A stretch of DNA of 64,000 nucleotides from Spirochaetales bacterium (GCA_016839055.1 JAEKNX010000001.1:239693-303692), one strand, 5' to 3'; positions 11,001 through 19,703 are shown, counted from the stretch's first letter. The notes: generated by a model from the sequence alone, not told the origin. A program made the numbers and translations.

Positions 11001-11255
11001 GGCTGAAGTAGATCTTATCGAATTGAGTCCCTCAAGGTTGGAGAGCTGTTTCTCAATAATACGGGTCACGCTCTCTTCAACCTCCTCAGGGGCGGCTCCG
11101 CTGCAGAGGGTGTAAACCATCATGAAAGGGGGATCCACCGATGGGTAAAGATCTACGGCAAGGCCTGGAACCAGGAACAGAGAGATGGCAAGAAGCAGTG
11201 CGGCGATAACAACAATTGTTACCGGCCTGTTAACAGAAATGTCTGTTAAGCTCAT
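8094..11255 (-). CDS. RND efflux pump inner-membrane transporter
   Basis: 1053 residues, the full AcrB/HAE-1-type length. An N-terminal helix (PVTIVVIAALLLAISLFLVPGLA) is followed by a periplasmic porter domain, six clustered helices, a second porter domain and six more helices. The TM4 proton-relay motif is LGLGMIVDNSIVILENIYR. The sequence is nearer the broad hydrophobic/amphiphilic efflux group than metal-type CusA, which carries methionine and acidic residues not seen here. It forms a tripartite pump with the adaptor and TolC protein just upstream; the gene overlaps both neighbours by 4 nt. Confidence 0.92.
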   Translation of the reverse strand: MSLTDISVNRPVTIVVIAALLLAISLFLVPGLAVDLYPSVDPPFMMVYTLCSGAAPEEVEESVTRIIEKQLSNLEGLNSIRSTSAEGYSRINLEFGYDVDLDDATNNVRDALERVTDNLPEYASSPQVMKFDINSRPIMRLVIQGDASEEKLKQLAEDVAQPRLERIAGVASAETRGGTSLIFNVSVSQSRLQAYNLNISQVSSALAGRNYSLGTGSVEREGIKYNLRVDEKFGSIEDIKRTVIASLSSGSLSDPVNRSTVVRLEDIAEVELRSKDTSSIVQINGKPSISIRIQNESDTNSVQVVQGVKAELPSINKELPDGISVRVLYDDTKMVESTLNQVYKAAWQGGLLAMLILFIFLRNIKSTLIIGLSLPLSILVTLTGMYFFNLTLNLITLTGLILGLGMIVDNSIVILENIYRYREKGAKLRTSAILGSREMMTAIIASTLTTLCVFVPMIIWRNDLGMMGQIFTDLIFTIVLSLVISLITAITVVPALSSRFLKLNTRKQKPLKNRVLLFLDNQVEGFFKGLEKGYRKSLGFALSNRSLIIGLTVVLLFFSIAKFSTFGMNMQPQTSTDDSVTIRLTMPIGTTLERTQSVLFDMQRIIEEEVDGIENLVLQAGSNWNSTSYSGSIEMLLPQPAKQIDNPAAIKNKLKPYLNQFPDAVFAFSAGRRMGSSSPVDILIYSDDLDLASETALKVRDLLLEQFPKVEDPVSSMENGAPQYRVVIDHERAAALGLSVSDIAGTIYTMLKGRTATTYFYRGEELDVHVELSESDSKSLPDLESLGFTTPSGKSIILSNLAHFEITSGPKDIARDNETRIVHVTAGLADGAAVSKIQPLIEEAVNRIGLPEGVTIGFGGESEELKESNSTFIIIIIAAIIMVFAVMASQFESLIDPFIIFFSIPLLVIGVVLVYIITGEAFSVYSAVGIVVLAGVVVNNGIVLVDYTNLLRERGEGLIEACINSGVSRFRPIMMTSLTTILGMIPMGFFPGEGTEMIRPIGQTIVGGLAVSTLMTLFITPVMYSILNAGSERRKTRRLEQKLNLIREREAAV

Positions 11256-12244
11256 TGCTTCTCCCCGGACTCTACCATTCGAATTTTACTGCCGTCGGTA
11301 AGATTGTTAATCCCCTGAGTTACTACCTTATCTTCTTCATTCAATCCTTCCAGAATTTCTACATATTCATCTGATTTTAGTCCTGTTCGGACCGCCTGCC
11401 GCTTCACTTCGTTTCCGACAATGAGATAAACAGAATCCTGATTGTAATAGCTGAATACGGCCGAGGACGGAATTGAGACGGTATTATAACTGGCCTTGGT
11501 GATTAGACTTATTCGTGCAAACATTCCGGCTTTAATCCGGCCTTCAGGATCATCGAATGAGAGTTTTATCTCTATTGTTCGTGAGCTTGGATTCATCACG
11601 GGGCTTATTTCGGTAATCGAAGCGTAAAATATTTCTTCCGGAAACGCATCGAAACCAACTTTAGCTTTCAGGCCCGGTTTAAGGACTGAAACAAATTTTT
11701 CCGGGATGTGCGTCTGAATGAGCAGCTTCGACAGATCTCCTATTGTCACAACCGGGGTTTGTGTATTTATTGTGTCGCCGACGGAAGTATAGACCGTTGT
11801 AATTGTTCCGGATATTGTTGATATTACCGAGCTGCTGCTGTAGACCTGTCCGGGTACCGATGGGTTTACTTTGGCGATTACCTCACCCTTTCTGATATAG
11901 TCCCCAACTGATACTGATTTAGAGGTGATAATTCCTCCTATATCCGAATAGATTTTAACCGAGACATTGGTTATTACATCACCGTTCACCTTTATTGACT
12001 GGGTAATATCACGCCGCGCGGCTTTTTCAGATTCCACAGCTATGAGGGATTCTTCAGCATTACCGGGCCCGCCTGGTCTTCCTCCAGGGGCTTGCCCTCC
12101 GGTTATTCCCGGCGGCATGCCGCCGGGGCCGCCTTGAGCCGTCTCAGCTGATGGCTTAAGTGTTAAAACCGCCGCAGCGCCTATAGCCGCGATAATAAGA
12201 AGCAGGAGGATCTGGACTATTCTGTTGCCAATGTTTTTTTTCAT
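11252..12244 (-). CDS. RND-pump periplasmic adaptor (membrane fusion protein)
   Basis: 330 residues with an N-terminal anchor (IVQILLLLIIAAIGAAAVLTL), then a Gly/Pro-rich linker (about 40-62: QGGPGGMPPGITGG and following). The lipoyl half-motifs are GGIITSKSVSVGDYIRKGEVIAKV and its partner GTITTVYTSVGDTINTQTPV, with almost no alpha-hairpin between them, so this is a short-hairpin adaptor. A beta-barrel and membrane-proximal domain follow. Its ATG shares one base with the TolC stop (TGATG) and its end overlaps the RND gene by 4 nt. Confidence 0.88.
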   Translation of the reverse strand: MKKNIGNRIVQILLLLIIAAIGAAAVLTLKPSAETAQGGPGGMPPGITGGQAPGGRPGGPGNAEESLIAVESEKAARRDITQSIKVNGDVITNVSVKIYSDIGGIITSKSVSVGDYIRKGEVIAKVNPSVPGQVYSSSSVISTISGTITTVYTSVGDTINTQTPVVTIGDLSKLLIQTHIPEKFVSVLKPGLKAKVGFDAFPEEIFYASITEISPVMNPSSRTIEIKLSFDDPEGRIKAGMFARISLITKASYNTVSIPSSAVFSYYNQDSVYLIVGNEVKRQAVRTGLKSDEYVEILEGLNEEDKVVTQGINNLTDGSKIRMVESGEKQ

Positions 12245-13560
12245 CAGTTGTTCTCCAATAAATATTCAGTACTCTCGATATTGAGGGCGAGTCTGAGATC
12301 TATCAGACTTAATATCAGGTTTGATCTGGAAAGAAGCAACTGCTGTTCGGCACGCCGGAGCGACTGTTGGGCATCCTCGACATTGAGTCTTTCGATCCGC
12401 CCCCTGCTGAAGCTTTCTTCGGTCATCTCGTAACTTCGTCTTGCAAGCTGCAGACTGAGCTTTGAAAGTTCGATGGTCTCCTGCAGGGTATATATGTTTG
12501 ATACGAGGTCGAGCACTTCAATCTCTGCCGATTCGGTCAGCTGTGAGATGGAGATATTTAACTGCCGTATGCTGTCGTCAAAATTCTGGATGGCGATATC
12601 AGTAGAGGAGCCGGGAATCCAGACGTCAATGGGAACCGACAGGCTCAGGCTGACTGAGGCCCTATCGGTGAATATTGTATCTCCTGTACCGAAGACATTG
12701 CTGAGGGTATCGGTATAGCCGGCCGACAGACCGAGAGAAGGAGCCCTGCCGGATGAGGCCGAAAGATTTTTAGAATTCTCGAGTACGGCCGCCCTGAGAT
12801 GAAGACTTCTGACATCAATCCTGTTCGGCACATTTTTCCCAACAAGATAGGCGGTATTCAGGAAAATATCGGGCGGAAATTCGGGAAGGCTCTCATCAAG
12901 ACTTATTCGGGATCCGGGATCAAGACCGAGGAGCACCAGAAAGTTTGTCTTTGATGATTCATAGTTCTGAACTAGCTGATTATATGCGGGCTTGAGGTTG
13001 GCGGCCGATACTTCGGCCTGCAGGACAGACAGCTCTGAAGCCAGGCCGTAGGCGAAGTTTGTCTTTGCCTGTTTCCATCTTTTTTGGGCAAGCTCAAGAT
13101 TAGATTCTTCTATAGCAAGATTCGATTTCTGAGTAAGCAGGGCATAATAGGCCTTTTCGACATTCGCCAGGAGATCGGTGCGTGTCTGCTGATAATTTAA
13201 TAATTCGATCTCATAGGCCAGCCTGTCGGCTTCTAATGAGAAAGCCGCCGCCGGACTAAGCTGCAGGCTCATGCTGAGGCCGCCTGAGATACTCCAGGGA
13301 GAAAAACTGCTGCTGCTTTCTGTTATCAGATTATCAGCTCCGCTGAAGGTTCCCGACAGGCTTATCCGGGGCAGGAAAGTATTCCATGAGTTCACATGCG
13401 TCCGTCTGGCAGAATCGAGGGCCAATTCAGCTTTCAGCAGCTGAGGGCTGCTTTCCTCGGCCGTTTTCATGGCAGAATCTAAATTCATCGAGAGGTTCTC
13501 GGCTCCGGAACAGACTATAGGGAATAATATTATAAAGGATATAATGAAATACTTCTTCAT
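12244..13560 (-). CDS. TolC-family outer membrane efflux protein (RND operon)
   Basis: 438 residues with a signal peptide (FIISFIILFPIVCSGAE) and the duplicated OEP domain: helical stretches AYYALLTQKSNLAIEESNLELAQ and TLQETIELSKLSLQLARRSYEM are counterparts from the two repeats. It leads the TolC-adaptor-RND-PII operon. Outer-membrane partners of RND pumps are commonly last rather than first in operons, so the order is mildly unusual. No clear promoter with both boxes was found in the 246-bp upstream gap, although AT-rich candidates exist. Confidence 0.85.
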   Translation of the reverse strand: MKKYFIISFIILFPIVCSGAENLSMNLDSAMKTAEESSPQLLKAELALDSARRTHVNSWNTFLPRISLSGTFSGADNLITESSSSFSPWSISGGLSMSLQLSPAAAFSLEADRLAYEIELLNYQQTRTDLLANVEKAYYALLTQKSNLAIEESNLELAQKRWKQAKTNFAYGLASELSVLQAEVSAANLKPAYNQLVQNYESSKTNFLVLLGLDPGSRISLDESLPEFPPDIFLNTAYLVGKNVPNRIDVRSLHLRAAVLENSKNLSASSGRAPSLGLSAGYTDTLSNVFGTGDTIFTDRASVSLSLSVPIDVWIPGSSTDIAIQNFDDSIRQLNISISQLTESAEIEVLDLVSNIYTLQETIELSKLSLQLARRSYEMTEESFSRGRIERLNVEDAQQSLRRAEQQLLLSRSNLILSLIDLRLALNIESTEYLLENN

Positions 13561-13774
13561 TTTAACTCCATCTGTTTTTATGAGATAATAATCTATATTC
13601 GGCAGATAATAAATATTGAGAATTGTGAAAATTGATTAAAATCAGATTTCAGTCAAAATAACCGAGATATGTCAAAACTAGAGGCTGTCTTTCTTCAGGA
13701 TAATACCATCCGGTTCAGCATGGGCATCACGAGAAAGTGCAAAAGTGCCTGCTTTGAGTATGCTTCCGGCTGAA

Positions 13775-13800
13775 TAGCCCGGGCAGGACGGCCCAGGCTA
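13775..13800 (-). terminator. Hairpin after the lipoprotein cluster
   Basis: A 10-bp GC-rich stem (TAGCCTGGGC / GCCCGGGCTA, one wobble) with a 6-nt loop lies 7 nt past the 13807 stop. There is no uridine run, so it may be an RNA-stabilising hairpin rather than an intrinsic terminator. Confidence 0.4.
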
Positions 13801-13806
13801 TGATTA

Positions 13807-14610
13807 TTATCTAAGCGGGATCCAGTCGGTTCCGGAGAGGGATATTACATAATTTCCCATGTGGGCGTAGGTTCTGAGCTCCTTAACGAGGGAGGTCAGC
13901 GTAGACCAGCTTTCCCAGGCGTCAGTATAATAGTCCCAATACCTATCCTGTCCGCTGGTTTGGGTAAGACTGACTGTTATTGTATTTCCTTTTTCCCATT
14001 TTACACCTTCGGGATAGAAGGCATCCACCGTTCCTTCTACCTGTACTTCATAGCCGTAGGTTCGGGCTCCGGTATTATCGTCCGTGGTGTATACCTCGTT
14101 ATAGCTGAAACTGCTGGCTGTAACCGTGACAGAAATTGTCCATGTAACTGTATTTCCATTTTCATTGACGGTTATGCTCTGCCACCTGTAGGCATTCTCT
14201 GTATTCTCTACAAGTTTATAGGCATATCCTAGTCTCTGATTTGAAAAGTAATACAGCAGCGTCTCTGTTTTTGAATCAGTATAATTCTCCCATATTCTTG
14301 ATACGCTCGTCCAGTATTTTTCATAGCTTAACACCAGCTCGAGGGTTGCCTGATCCCAGGTATAGGTACCTTGTGAACCGCCGGTAACATTACCGTCTGA
14401 ATCAAGACTCTGCACCAGGTAGGTACCGTCCGCCCGGTAGGTATAGATTGTGCCTCCGGCATTATATGTAACATCTTCTATAAGATGACCTTCAGAATCA
14501 ACCGCGAGAAGGTCCCCCTGTATTATAGAAGGAACGACACCGGGACAGGAGAGCAGAATTATGCTTCCTGTAATAATAATTATCAGGGCAGCAATTTTTC
14601 TAATATTCAT
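13807..14610 (-). CDS. Tandem-duplicated lipoprotein A, function unknown
   Basis: 267 residues. An N-terminal hydrophobic segment ends in the lipobox-like LLSCPG, so lipidation at Cys is likely. The mature part is Tyr/Trp/Thr-rich beta-type sequence with repeating strands such as TYRADGTYLVQSLD and TYTWDQATLELVLSYEKYW. It is a paralogue of the gene just upstream (shared GDLLAVDSEGH / GTLLAVNADGH opening, TYTWD..T.. block, and a C-terminal RYWDYYTDAWESWSTL / RSWDTYSNTWGTWTTY block). The two overlap by 11 nt. No known domain recognised; probably envelope-exposed. Confidence 0.6.
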   Translation of the reverse strand: MNIRKIAALIIIITGSIILLSCPGVVPSIIQGDLLAVDSEGHLIEDVTYNAGGTIYTYRADGTYLVQSLDSDGNVTGGSQGTYTWDQATLELVLSYEKYWTSVSRIWENYTDSKTETLLYYFSNQRLGYAYKLVENTENAYRWQSITVNENGNTVTWTISVTVTASSFSYNEVYTTDDNTGARTYGYEVQVEGTVDAFYPEGVKWEKGNTITVSLTQTSGQDRYWDYYTDAWESWSTLTSLVKELRTYAHMGNYVISLSGTDWIPLR

Positions 14611-15463
14611 TATCTGCCTCCTCTATTAAGAGTTCATCCATTCCGATTGTCCTGGTTGAGTCAATCTTGGTATCAAACATGAAGGTTCCCGCATGGCTTA
14701 CCGGGATTACGACCAGAGCCCTGGCATATGTCGTCCAGGTTCCCCAGGTGTTTGAATAGGTGTCCCAGCTTCTTGTTCTTGCCGATGTTCTCTCTGTGTT
14801 GAAGGTCACGGAATTTCCGGCCTCCCAGGGCGTCTCCGCCGGATACATTTCGTTAATCTGATAAATATGTTCTTCATCCCAGCCGCTGGTAATAACGCCG
14901 CCCGCGTTTTTATTAATTCTCCGATAAAAGTATGTCAGAATTTCCTCTCCGCCGACCCATTGTCTGTAGGTTGTAATAGTTGATCCATCATCATATTCGA
15001 CCGTGTAGTCATACTGCCATGTCTCATCGGCTCCGCCCTGGAGAACATAGGCATCACCGTGATTCTGCGTCGAAAAATATGCTGTGTAGGAGAGCGTGTA
15101 TGTCTGAGTTTCCCACATTTCTGAGGAGCCGTTATAGACAGATGTATAGGTTTTTACAAGCATGAAGGTTTCTGGATCCCAGGTATAGGTGGCCCTGTAG
15201 CCGGAGGTGAGAATATATGAGCTGGAGGAGGAAGAATAACTATGGGTGAGACTCTCATACTGGCCGGCTGATGAATAACTGATAGTTGTAGATCCCTGAT
15301 CATAGACAATGTCGGTTTCAAAATGGCCGTCGGCATTGACTGCAAGTAATGTTCCCATAACGATCGCCGCAATGTGGGTCCCCATAATTATGCTCCATAG
15401 GGTGCAGGAGGACAGCAGAATGATGATGCAGATGACAATGACTGTCATCAATTTTCTTTTCAT
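14600..15463 (-). CDS. Tandem-duplicated lipoprotein B, function unknown
   Basis: 287 residues with a lipoprotein signal (VIVICIIILLSSCTL). The mature sequence is predicted beta-rich and Tyr/Ser/Thr-rich, with a Ser tract (SYSSSSSSYIL) near residue 75. It is clearly related to the downstream lipoprotein over its whole length, so the pair arose by tandem duplication. A ribosome site GGAG precedes the ATG. The neighbours (beta-helix lipoprotein, transglutaminase/TPR protein) suggest an envelope or surface-protein cluster. No function is assigned. Confidence 0.6.
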   Translation of the reverse strand: MKRKLMTVIVICIIILLSSCTLWSIIMGTHIAAIVMGTLLAVNADGHFETDIVYDQGSTTISYSSAGQYESLTHSYSSSSSSYILTSGYRATYTWDPETFMLVKTYTSVYNGSSEMWETQTYTLSYTAYFSTQNHGDAYVLQGGADETWQYDYTVEYDDGSTITTYRQWVGGEEILTYFYRRINKNAGGVITSGWDEEHIYQINEMYPAETPWEAGNSVTFNTERTSARTRSWDTYSNTWGTWTTYARALVVIPVSHAGTFMFDTKIDSTRTIGMDELLIEEADNEY

Positions 15464-15486
15464 AATGGACTCCTTAGAATTATTTT

Positions 15487-15520
15487 AAAATGCAAAGCCA
15501 TCGACGATGACTTACATTTT
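15487..15520 (-). terminator. Probable terminator of the beta-helix lipoprotein gene
   Basis: A long imperfect stem (minus strand AAAATG.AAG pairing with CTT..CATTTT around an inner CATCG/CGATG helix) overlaps the stop codon at 15519 and is followed by an A/T run. It separates the gene from the next lipoprotein start at 15463. Confidence 0.4.
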
Positions 15521-17294
15521 AATCCTTTTCAAATGCTCCCATGGACCAGCCTCCAGCCCCGATGTTAGTCGGAGAGTCGCCCGTGGAATTTGTCCGCGCC
15601 GTGCCGTCTTTATCGACTGTGAACGGCCACGCAGCTGCCGCGCCATCGAGGCCTCCCTGTCTGACATTTACATCAGCCGCCGCCGTCAGATGCCAGTTAT
15701 CGGCCTCGTCGGTGAAAAATGTATCAAAGCCGTCAACAAGATCAATTTTAATATTCCCGGAGGCTGAGCTGCCCAGAGCCGTCTCCATTGCCCCGATGCT
15801 GGTATAATTTGTTGCGGAGCCTGCTATGACGGAATACAATGCATCCGGAGTTTCGAAAATATCATTATTCTTAAGTGAGGCTGGAGCTGAGCCTGTTTCA
15901 GCATTCACGCCAATCCGGATATTTCCCAAAATTGTGAAGATGATGTTATTTTCAATAACTGGATTCGAGTTATTATATTGAAAAAGACCTTCAGCACCAT
16001 CTGTTCCGTCGGGACTAGTGGAATTCCCGCCGCATATAGTATTATTTCTGATAACAGGAGATGAGGCGCTGCAGGAGATTCCGGTAGCAGAACCTGATGA
16101 AGAGGTTCCCCCGTTTATTGTGTTATTGAAGATCACCGAATCAGACCCTGCGGTATTGGATATTCCGGTTGCCTGCCCCCAGGCGTTGCCCCCGGTGATC
16201 TTACATCCGGAAATAACAGGTGTAGAATCAATGCAGTAAATTCCGAAGGTGTATCCATCGGTTCCGCTTGTTCCGCCGCCTATGATGCTGTCCTGAACAT
16301 GCGGACTGCTGGCGTTTATCAGCATTCCTCCAGACCAGCCGTTTGTTCCTCCTGTGATGCTGCATTTATTAACAATGGCATTAGATGAGTCGGTAAGAGT
16401 AACAGCTGTTGAGGAATCTCCCAGACCTCCGCTGATTTTCAATCCGGAGAGGACAGGGGATGAGTTTTCACAATAGAGTCCTGTAGTCGAGTCTCCGGTA
16501 CCGCCGTCAATATCGAAACCGTCGATTGTTATCTGACTTACGAGATTGGGACAGTGTATGACGAAGCTTACGTTAGCGCCGGTAAGAATAGTAGGATGGG
16601 CGGAGGTCCCGTCACCGCTGACCGCCCATGCGGGGTCAGCCTCTCTCAGTTGCCAGTCATCGGCCGAATAGCCGCCGTAGAGAGAGATACCTTCAGTCAT
16701 CTGAAGTTCCTCGGTTAGCCGGTAAGTACCTTCCGCTACATGGACTTCGGCAGCAGCATAGAGGTAATCAGCTATTTTAACAGCTTCTGTAATAGTTGCC
16801 TTGGGCTTGTCGGATGTCCCTGGAAAGGTATTGCTTCCGTCTTCGGCATGAACGTAGATAACCCCGGTAATGACTCCGAACTCAACATTAATCTGCGCGG
16901 CGTAATCTTCCAGGTCACTACAGGCGACTGTCAGGGTCCTGCCGCTTCCGCCGGTCCAGGATGACGCCGGGGTGAGCGTCAATGTGTCATTCACGGCGGA
17001 TGTTTCTGACCACAGCCCTCCGTCGCTCTCCTCCGCGGTATTTCCTCCGATGACGAGGCTGCCGGTATTCATCGATTCACTGAAAATAACGATAATTTTT
17101 GAATTTTCTGCTATGCCGGAATTATTGGTCAGGAGACCAGATTCTGATTTTTCTCCTGAAAAGTAGGCTATTGCCGTAGGTGTTGAATACTCCTTGACAA
17201 GCTCGCTTATTGCCTCGCGCAGCGGGCTTGTGCAGCCGAACAAGGCTGCGGAGATCATTATCATTAGAGCCGGTTTGATTACTCGTCTTCCCAT
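15519..17294 (-). CDS. Right-handed beta-helix lipoprotein with Ig-like N-domain
   Basis: 591 residues. The lipobox is ALFGCTSP. Residues about 45-140 resemble a bacterial Ig-like/SbsA-type domain (KIIVIFSESMNTGSLVIGG). Residues about 150-480 form a parallel beta-helix built from repeats of the form ISGC.ITGG and IIGGGTSGTDG, beginning with the DUF1565-type phrase IYVHAEDGSNTFPGTSDKPKATITEA. Similar proteins occur as multigene families in spirochaetes and may bind or cleave polysaccharide, but no catalytic residues are evident. The C-terminus (NIGAGGWSMGAFEKD) is typical of choice-of-anchor/beta-helix surface proteins. It overlaps the upstream gene by 16 nt. Confidence 0.72.
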   Translation of the reverse strand: MGRRVIKPALMIMISAALFGCTSPLREAISELVKEYSTPTAIAYFSGEKSESGLLTNNSGIAENSKIIVIFSESMNTGSLVIGGNTAEESDGGLWSETSAVNDTLTLTPASSWTGGSGRTLTVACSDLEDYAAQINVEFGVITGVIYVHAEDGSNTFPGTSDKPKATITEAVKIADYLYAAAEVHVAEGTYRLTEELQMTEGISLYGGYSADDWQLREADPAWAVSGDGTSAHPTILTGANVSFVIHCPNLVSQITIDGFDIDGGTGDSTTGLYCENSSPVLSGLKISGGLGDSSTAVTLTDSSNAIVNKCSITGGTNGWSGGMLINASSPHVQDSIIGGGTSGTDGYTFGIYCIDSTPVISGCKITGGNAWGQATGISNTAGSDSVIFNNTINGGTSSSGSATGISCSASSPVIRNNTICGGNSTSPDGTDGAEGLFQYNNSNPVIENNIIFTILGNIRIGVNAETGSAPASLKNNDIFETPDALYSVIAGSATNYTSIGAMETALGSSASGNIKIDLVDGFDTFFTDEADNWHLTAAADVNVRQGGLDGAAAAWPFTVDKDGTARTNSTGDSPTNIGAGGWSMGAFEKD

Positions 17295-19378
17295 AACACC
17301 TCCCGCTCTGCGCCCGACTCGGCTCTTTCGCTGCCGGTATCAAGCTTTTCTATATAACTGTACCTGGAGGCGAGCTCGGGGGCTGCGCTCGACAATAACG
17401 CGTGGTATTTCTTTGCCGCTGCCAGCTTTCCCAGTTCATAGTTGGTTCTTGCCAGGGCAAGAAGAATTGACGCCTTCTCCGGCTGGATTTCTTCTGCCTG
17501 AAGATAGTAATCCAGGGCTTCGGTGAATTCTGACTTCATGAAATGAAGGTTTCCCATATTTATCAGAGCAGGCAGATAATTATCTATTAAAAGGGCCGCC
17601 CGGAATTGCTCTTCCGCCTTCTTGTAAAGCCCGTAGCGTCCATAGAGGGCTCCCAGGCTGTTGATGTTCCGCGCCGGAGTATTAGTCTCGGCTATGAGTT
17701 TTTTAAGCCTTGCCTCCCGGGGGCTGATTTCCGAGGTGATGAAGGCCTCCAGATCATCATTGAATGAGGAGGCAAGAAGCGAGGGGGCAGATGCCGCCTT
17801 TAATCCAAGGCCTTTTGGTCCGCCCTCCGGACCTCCCGAGGGCGGGTAGAGCTCCCAGGCCGAACGGACGGGGTAGATTGAAGCAGCCCCCGTTTCAGCG
17901 TATTCATGCCATTTTAGGGAAGCGGCAGTCCACGCCCGGAAAAAACCCTCACTCAGCATGGTAATTTCAACGGGGATCCATGCCTTTCCGCCGTCGATGA
18001 TGAGGTCATCCTTCCTGCTGAATATTTTAAGCGCCTCGGCCGGCGGGGCCTTAACCGCGAATGCCGGCATGATGTGTCCCGGGACTGTCAAAAGGGCCGT
18101 CTCGACTCCCGCCGCCTCGAGCAGGGAACAGTACAATACTGTGAGGTCGTCACAATCTCCGCCGCGGTACTGAAGGGTCTGAAGAGGGAACTGGATGAAG
18201 TCTATCTGCCCGGTCTGCTGCTTTGCCTCCTCGTAGGAGGGGGTTTCAGGATCAATTACGTAGCTGAGCCCGTAAATCTGCATAGAGTCATAGACAGCCA
18301 GCGCTATACTCATATTTCTGCTCGGGCTGATAATTTCTGTATTAGAAGCCGCAAGGGCAGCTGTTCCTGCAAACTCGAGGATATCGGGAGACTTGCTGCT
18401 TATGAAGGCGGCTGCCTTCCTGTCGTCATCCCAGGTAACGGCATTCCGGTTATAAAGGACGGTCTGTTCAGTGATACTCTGAGTCCGGTTCTCACCGTTT
18501 AGATTGTAGGATGCTGTGATCTGAACCGAAATTTTCCTGTCGTCGGTCAGGTTCAGGATTTCATCATTGAAAAGAAGATTAAGGGGACCGCTCAGCCTGG
18601 CTCCCGGGGCAATGTCCCCCGCCTCGTAGCACAGGCGGGGTTTATCCATGAAATCCTGGATATAGAGTTCAACCCTCAAATCTTTCATAGGAAACCGCTC
18701 GTTGTTTTCAAGCGAAAAAGATCCGGCAGGGTTTCTGTCATAGTATCTGCTTATTCCGGGGAATATGGATTCTATTTCGATGTCCTGTAGAATCACCCTG
18801 CTGCGGAGTCCTTCAATGTTCAGCCGGGTAATAATACCTGCACTGAGGCTCTGATACAGTCCCAGACTGTTACAATAGGCCAGCCTGAGGCCAAGGCTGA
18901 ATGACGGAGAGAGAAAGAGCAGGATTTCGGTATCTGCCCCTAGCCAGGGCCCTATACCGCTCTGCACCTCGTAAGGGATGCCGTCGCCGCTTACGGCACT
19001 CTGGTTGAAGAAGCCGAAATATAAGCCGCCCCTGAGACTGCCCTCCAGGGATAATCTCGGATCGGGTTCTAAAGTAAAGCCGGGGCCGGCTGACAGCTGG
19101 AGTACCGAGAGGGAGTTCACTGCCTTTACAGGGATGAAGCTATAGGTAAGTGAAGGTGTAAGATTTAATGTCGGTAAAAACGCGAAGGGAAGCCGTGCAG
19201 ATAAACTGGCCTGTCCACCCAAGGTGAGAAGAATTTGCCCGAATTCAATCGGATACTCGATTCCCGGTGTAAGGCTGTAGGATGCTGAAGATGTCTCAAA
19301 AAGAACAACAGATTCATCGGAAAAAACGGGTAAACCTGTCAGAACGAGCAGGAATGTTATCAAGAACCGCTTTTTCAT
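17279..19378 (-). CDS. Transglutaminase-like and TPR-containing exported protein
   Basis: 699 residues with a signal peptide (FLITFLLVLTGLPVFSD). Residues about 30-200 look like a beta-barrel or beta-sandwich (FAFLPTLNLTPSLTYSF, SPSFSLGLRLAYCNSLG). A transglutaminase-like core follows with GGDCDDLTVLYCSLLEAAGV and PGHIMPAF, giving the expected Cys and His. The C-terminal third carries about three TPRs (GALYGRYGLYKKAEEQFRAAL, NMGNLHFMKSEFTEALDYY, ARTNYELGKLAAAKKY). The protein is probably periplasmic or outer-membrane-associated. It is the first gene of the envelope cluster. Whether the Cys-His site is active as peptidase or only structural is unknown. Confidence 0.7.
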   Translation of the reverse strand: MKKRFLITFLLVLTGLPVFSDESVVLFETSSASYSLTPGIEYPIEFGQILLTLGGQASLSARLPFAFLPTLNLTPSLTYSFIPVKAVNSLSVLQLSAGPGFTLEPDPRLSLEGSLRGGLYFGFFNQSAVSGDGIPYEVQSGIGPWLGADTEILLFLSPSFSLGLRLAYCNSLGLYQSLSAGIITRLNIEGLRSRVILQDIEIESIFPGISRYYDRNPAGSFSLENNERFPMKDLRVELYIQDFMDKPRLCYEAGDIAPGARLSGPLNLLFNDEILNLTDDRKISVQITASYNLNGENRTQSITEQTVLYNRNAVTWDDDRKAAAFISSKSPDILEFAGTAALAASNTEIISPSRNMSIALAVYDSMQIYGLSYVIDPETPSYEEAKQQTGQIDFIQFPLQTLQYRGGDCDDLTVLYCSLLEAAGVETALLTVPGHIMPAFAVKAPPAEALKIFSRKDDLIIDGGKAWIPVEITMLSEGFFRAWTAASLKWHEYAETGAASIYPVRSAWELYPPSGGPEGGPKGLGLKAASAPSLLASSFNDDLEAFITSEISPREARLKKLIAETNTPARNINSLGALYGRYGLYKKAEEQFRAALLIDNYLPALINMGNLHFMKSEFTEALDYYLQAEEIQPEKASILLALARTNYELGKLAAAKKYHALLSSAAPELASRYSYIEKLDTGSERAESGAEREVLWEDE

Positions 19379-19434
19379 CCTTAATATTAAGAATATCGCG
19401 ACCTTTAAAATCTGTCCATGTTTTCTATTTTTTT

Positions 19435-19703
19435 CAGCAATTCTGATTTCAACCTCCGGAAGCCCCTGAATAATCTTTAAAATGTCTAAATATCTAGATC
19501 ATTCCTCTTTGCCACATGTTGAAAAGTCCTAATCCCCGCTTCTGGGACGTCAGTAGTTCTGAATTTGGCTGTTTTTGTATGCCGCCGCTGGGGGCCCCGG
19601 TGCCGCCTGAGAAAAATTGAGGTCTTCCGAACCTTTTTCTGATGGTATCGGGGTCAGCAAGGGCCGACATTCTGGGGAATTGCAGTCAAATTCAGAATTG
19701 CTG
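19435..19703 (+). repeat. MITE-like 269-bp element, copy 1
   Basis: The element is bounded by CAGCAATTCTG at the left and its exact reverse complement CAGAATTGCTG at the right. It is flanked by a perfect 8-bp direct repeat ATTTTTTT (19427-19434 and 19704-19711), consistent with a target-site duplication, though a T tract could mimic this. It has no ORF and is GC-richer in its middle (a GGGGGCCCC palindrome near 19585) than the flanks. A second 269-bp copy is at 50128-50396, with about 20 mismatches by eye, and part of a third at 63935. The arrangement fits a non-autonomous transposable element whose transposase is not in the window. Confidence 0.8.
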
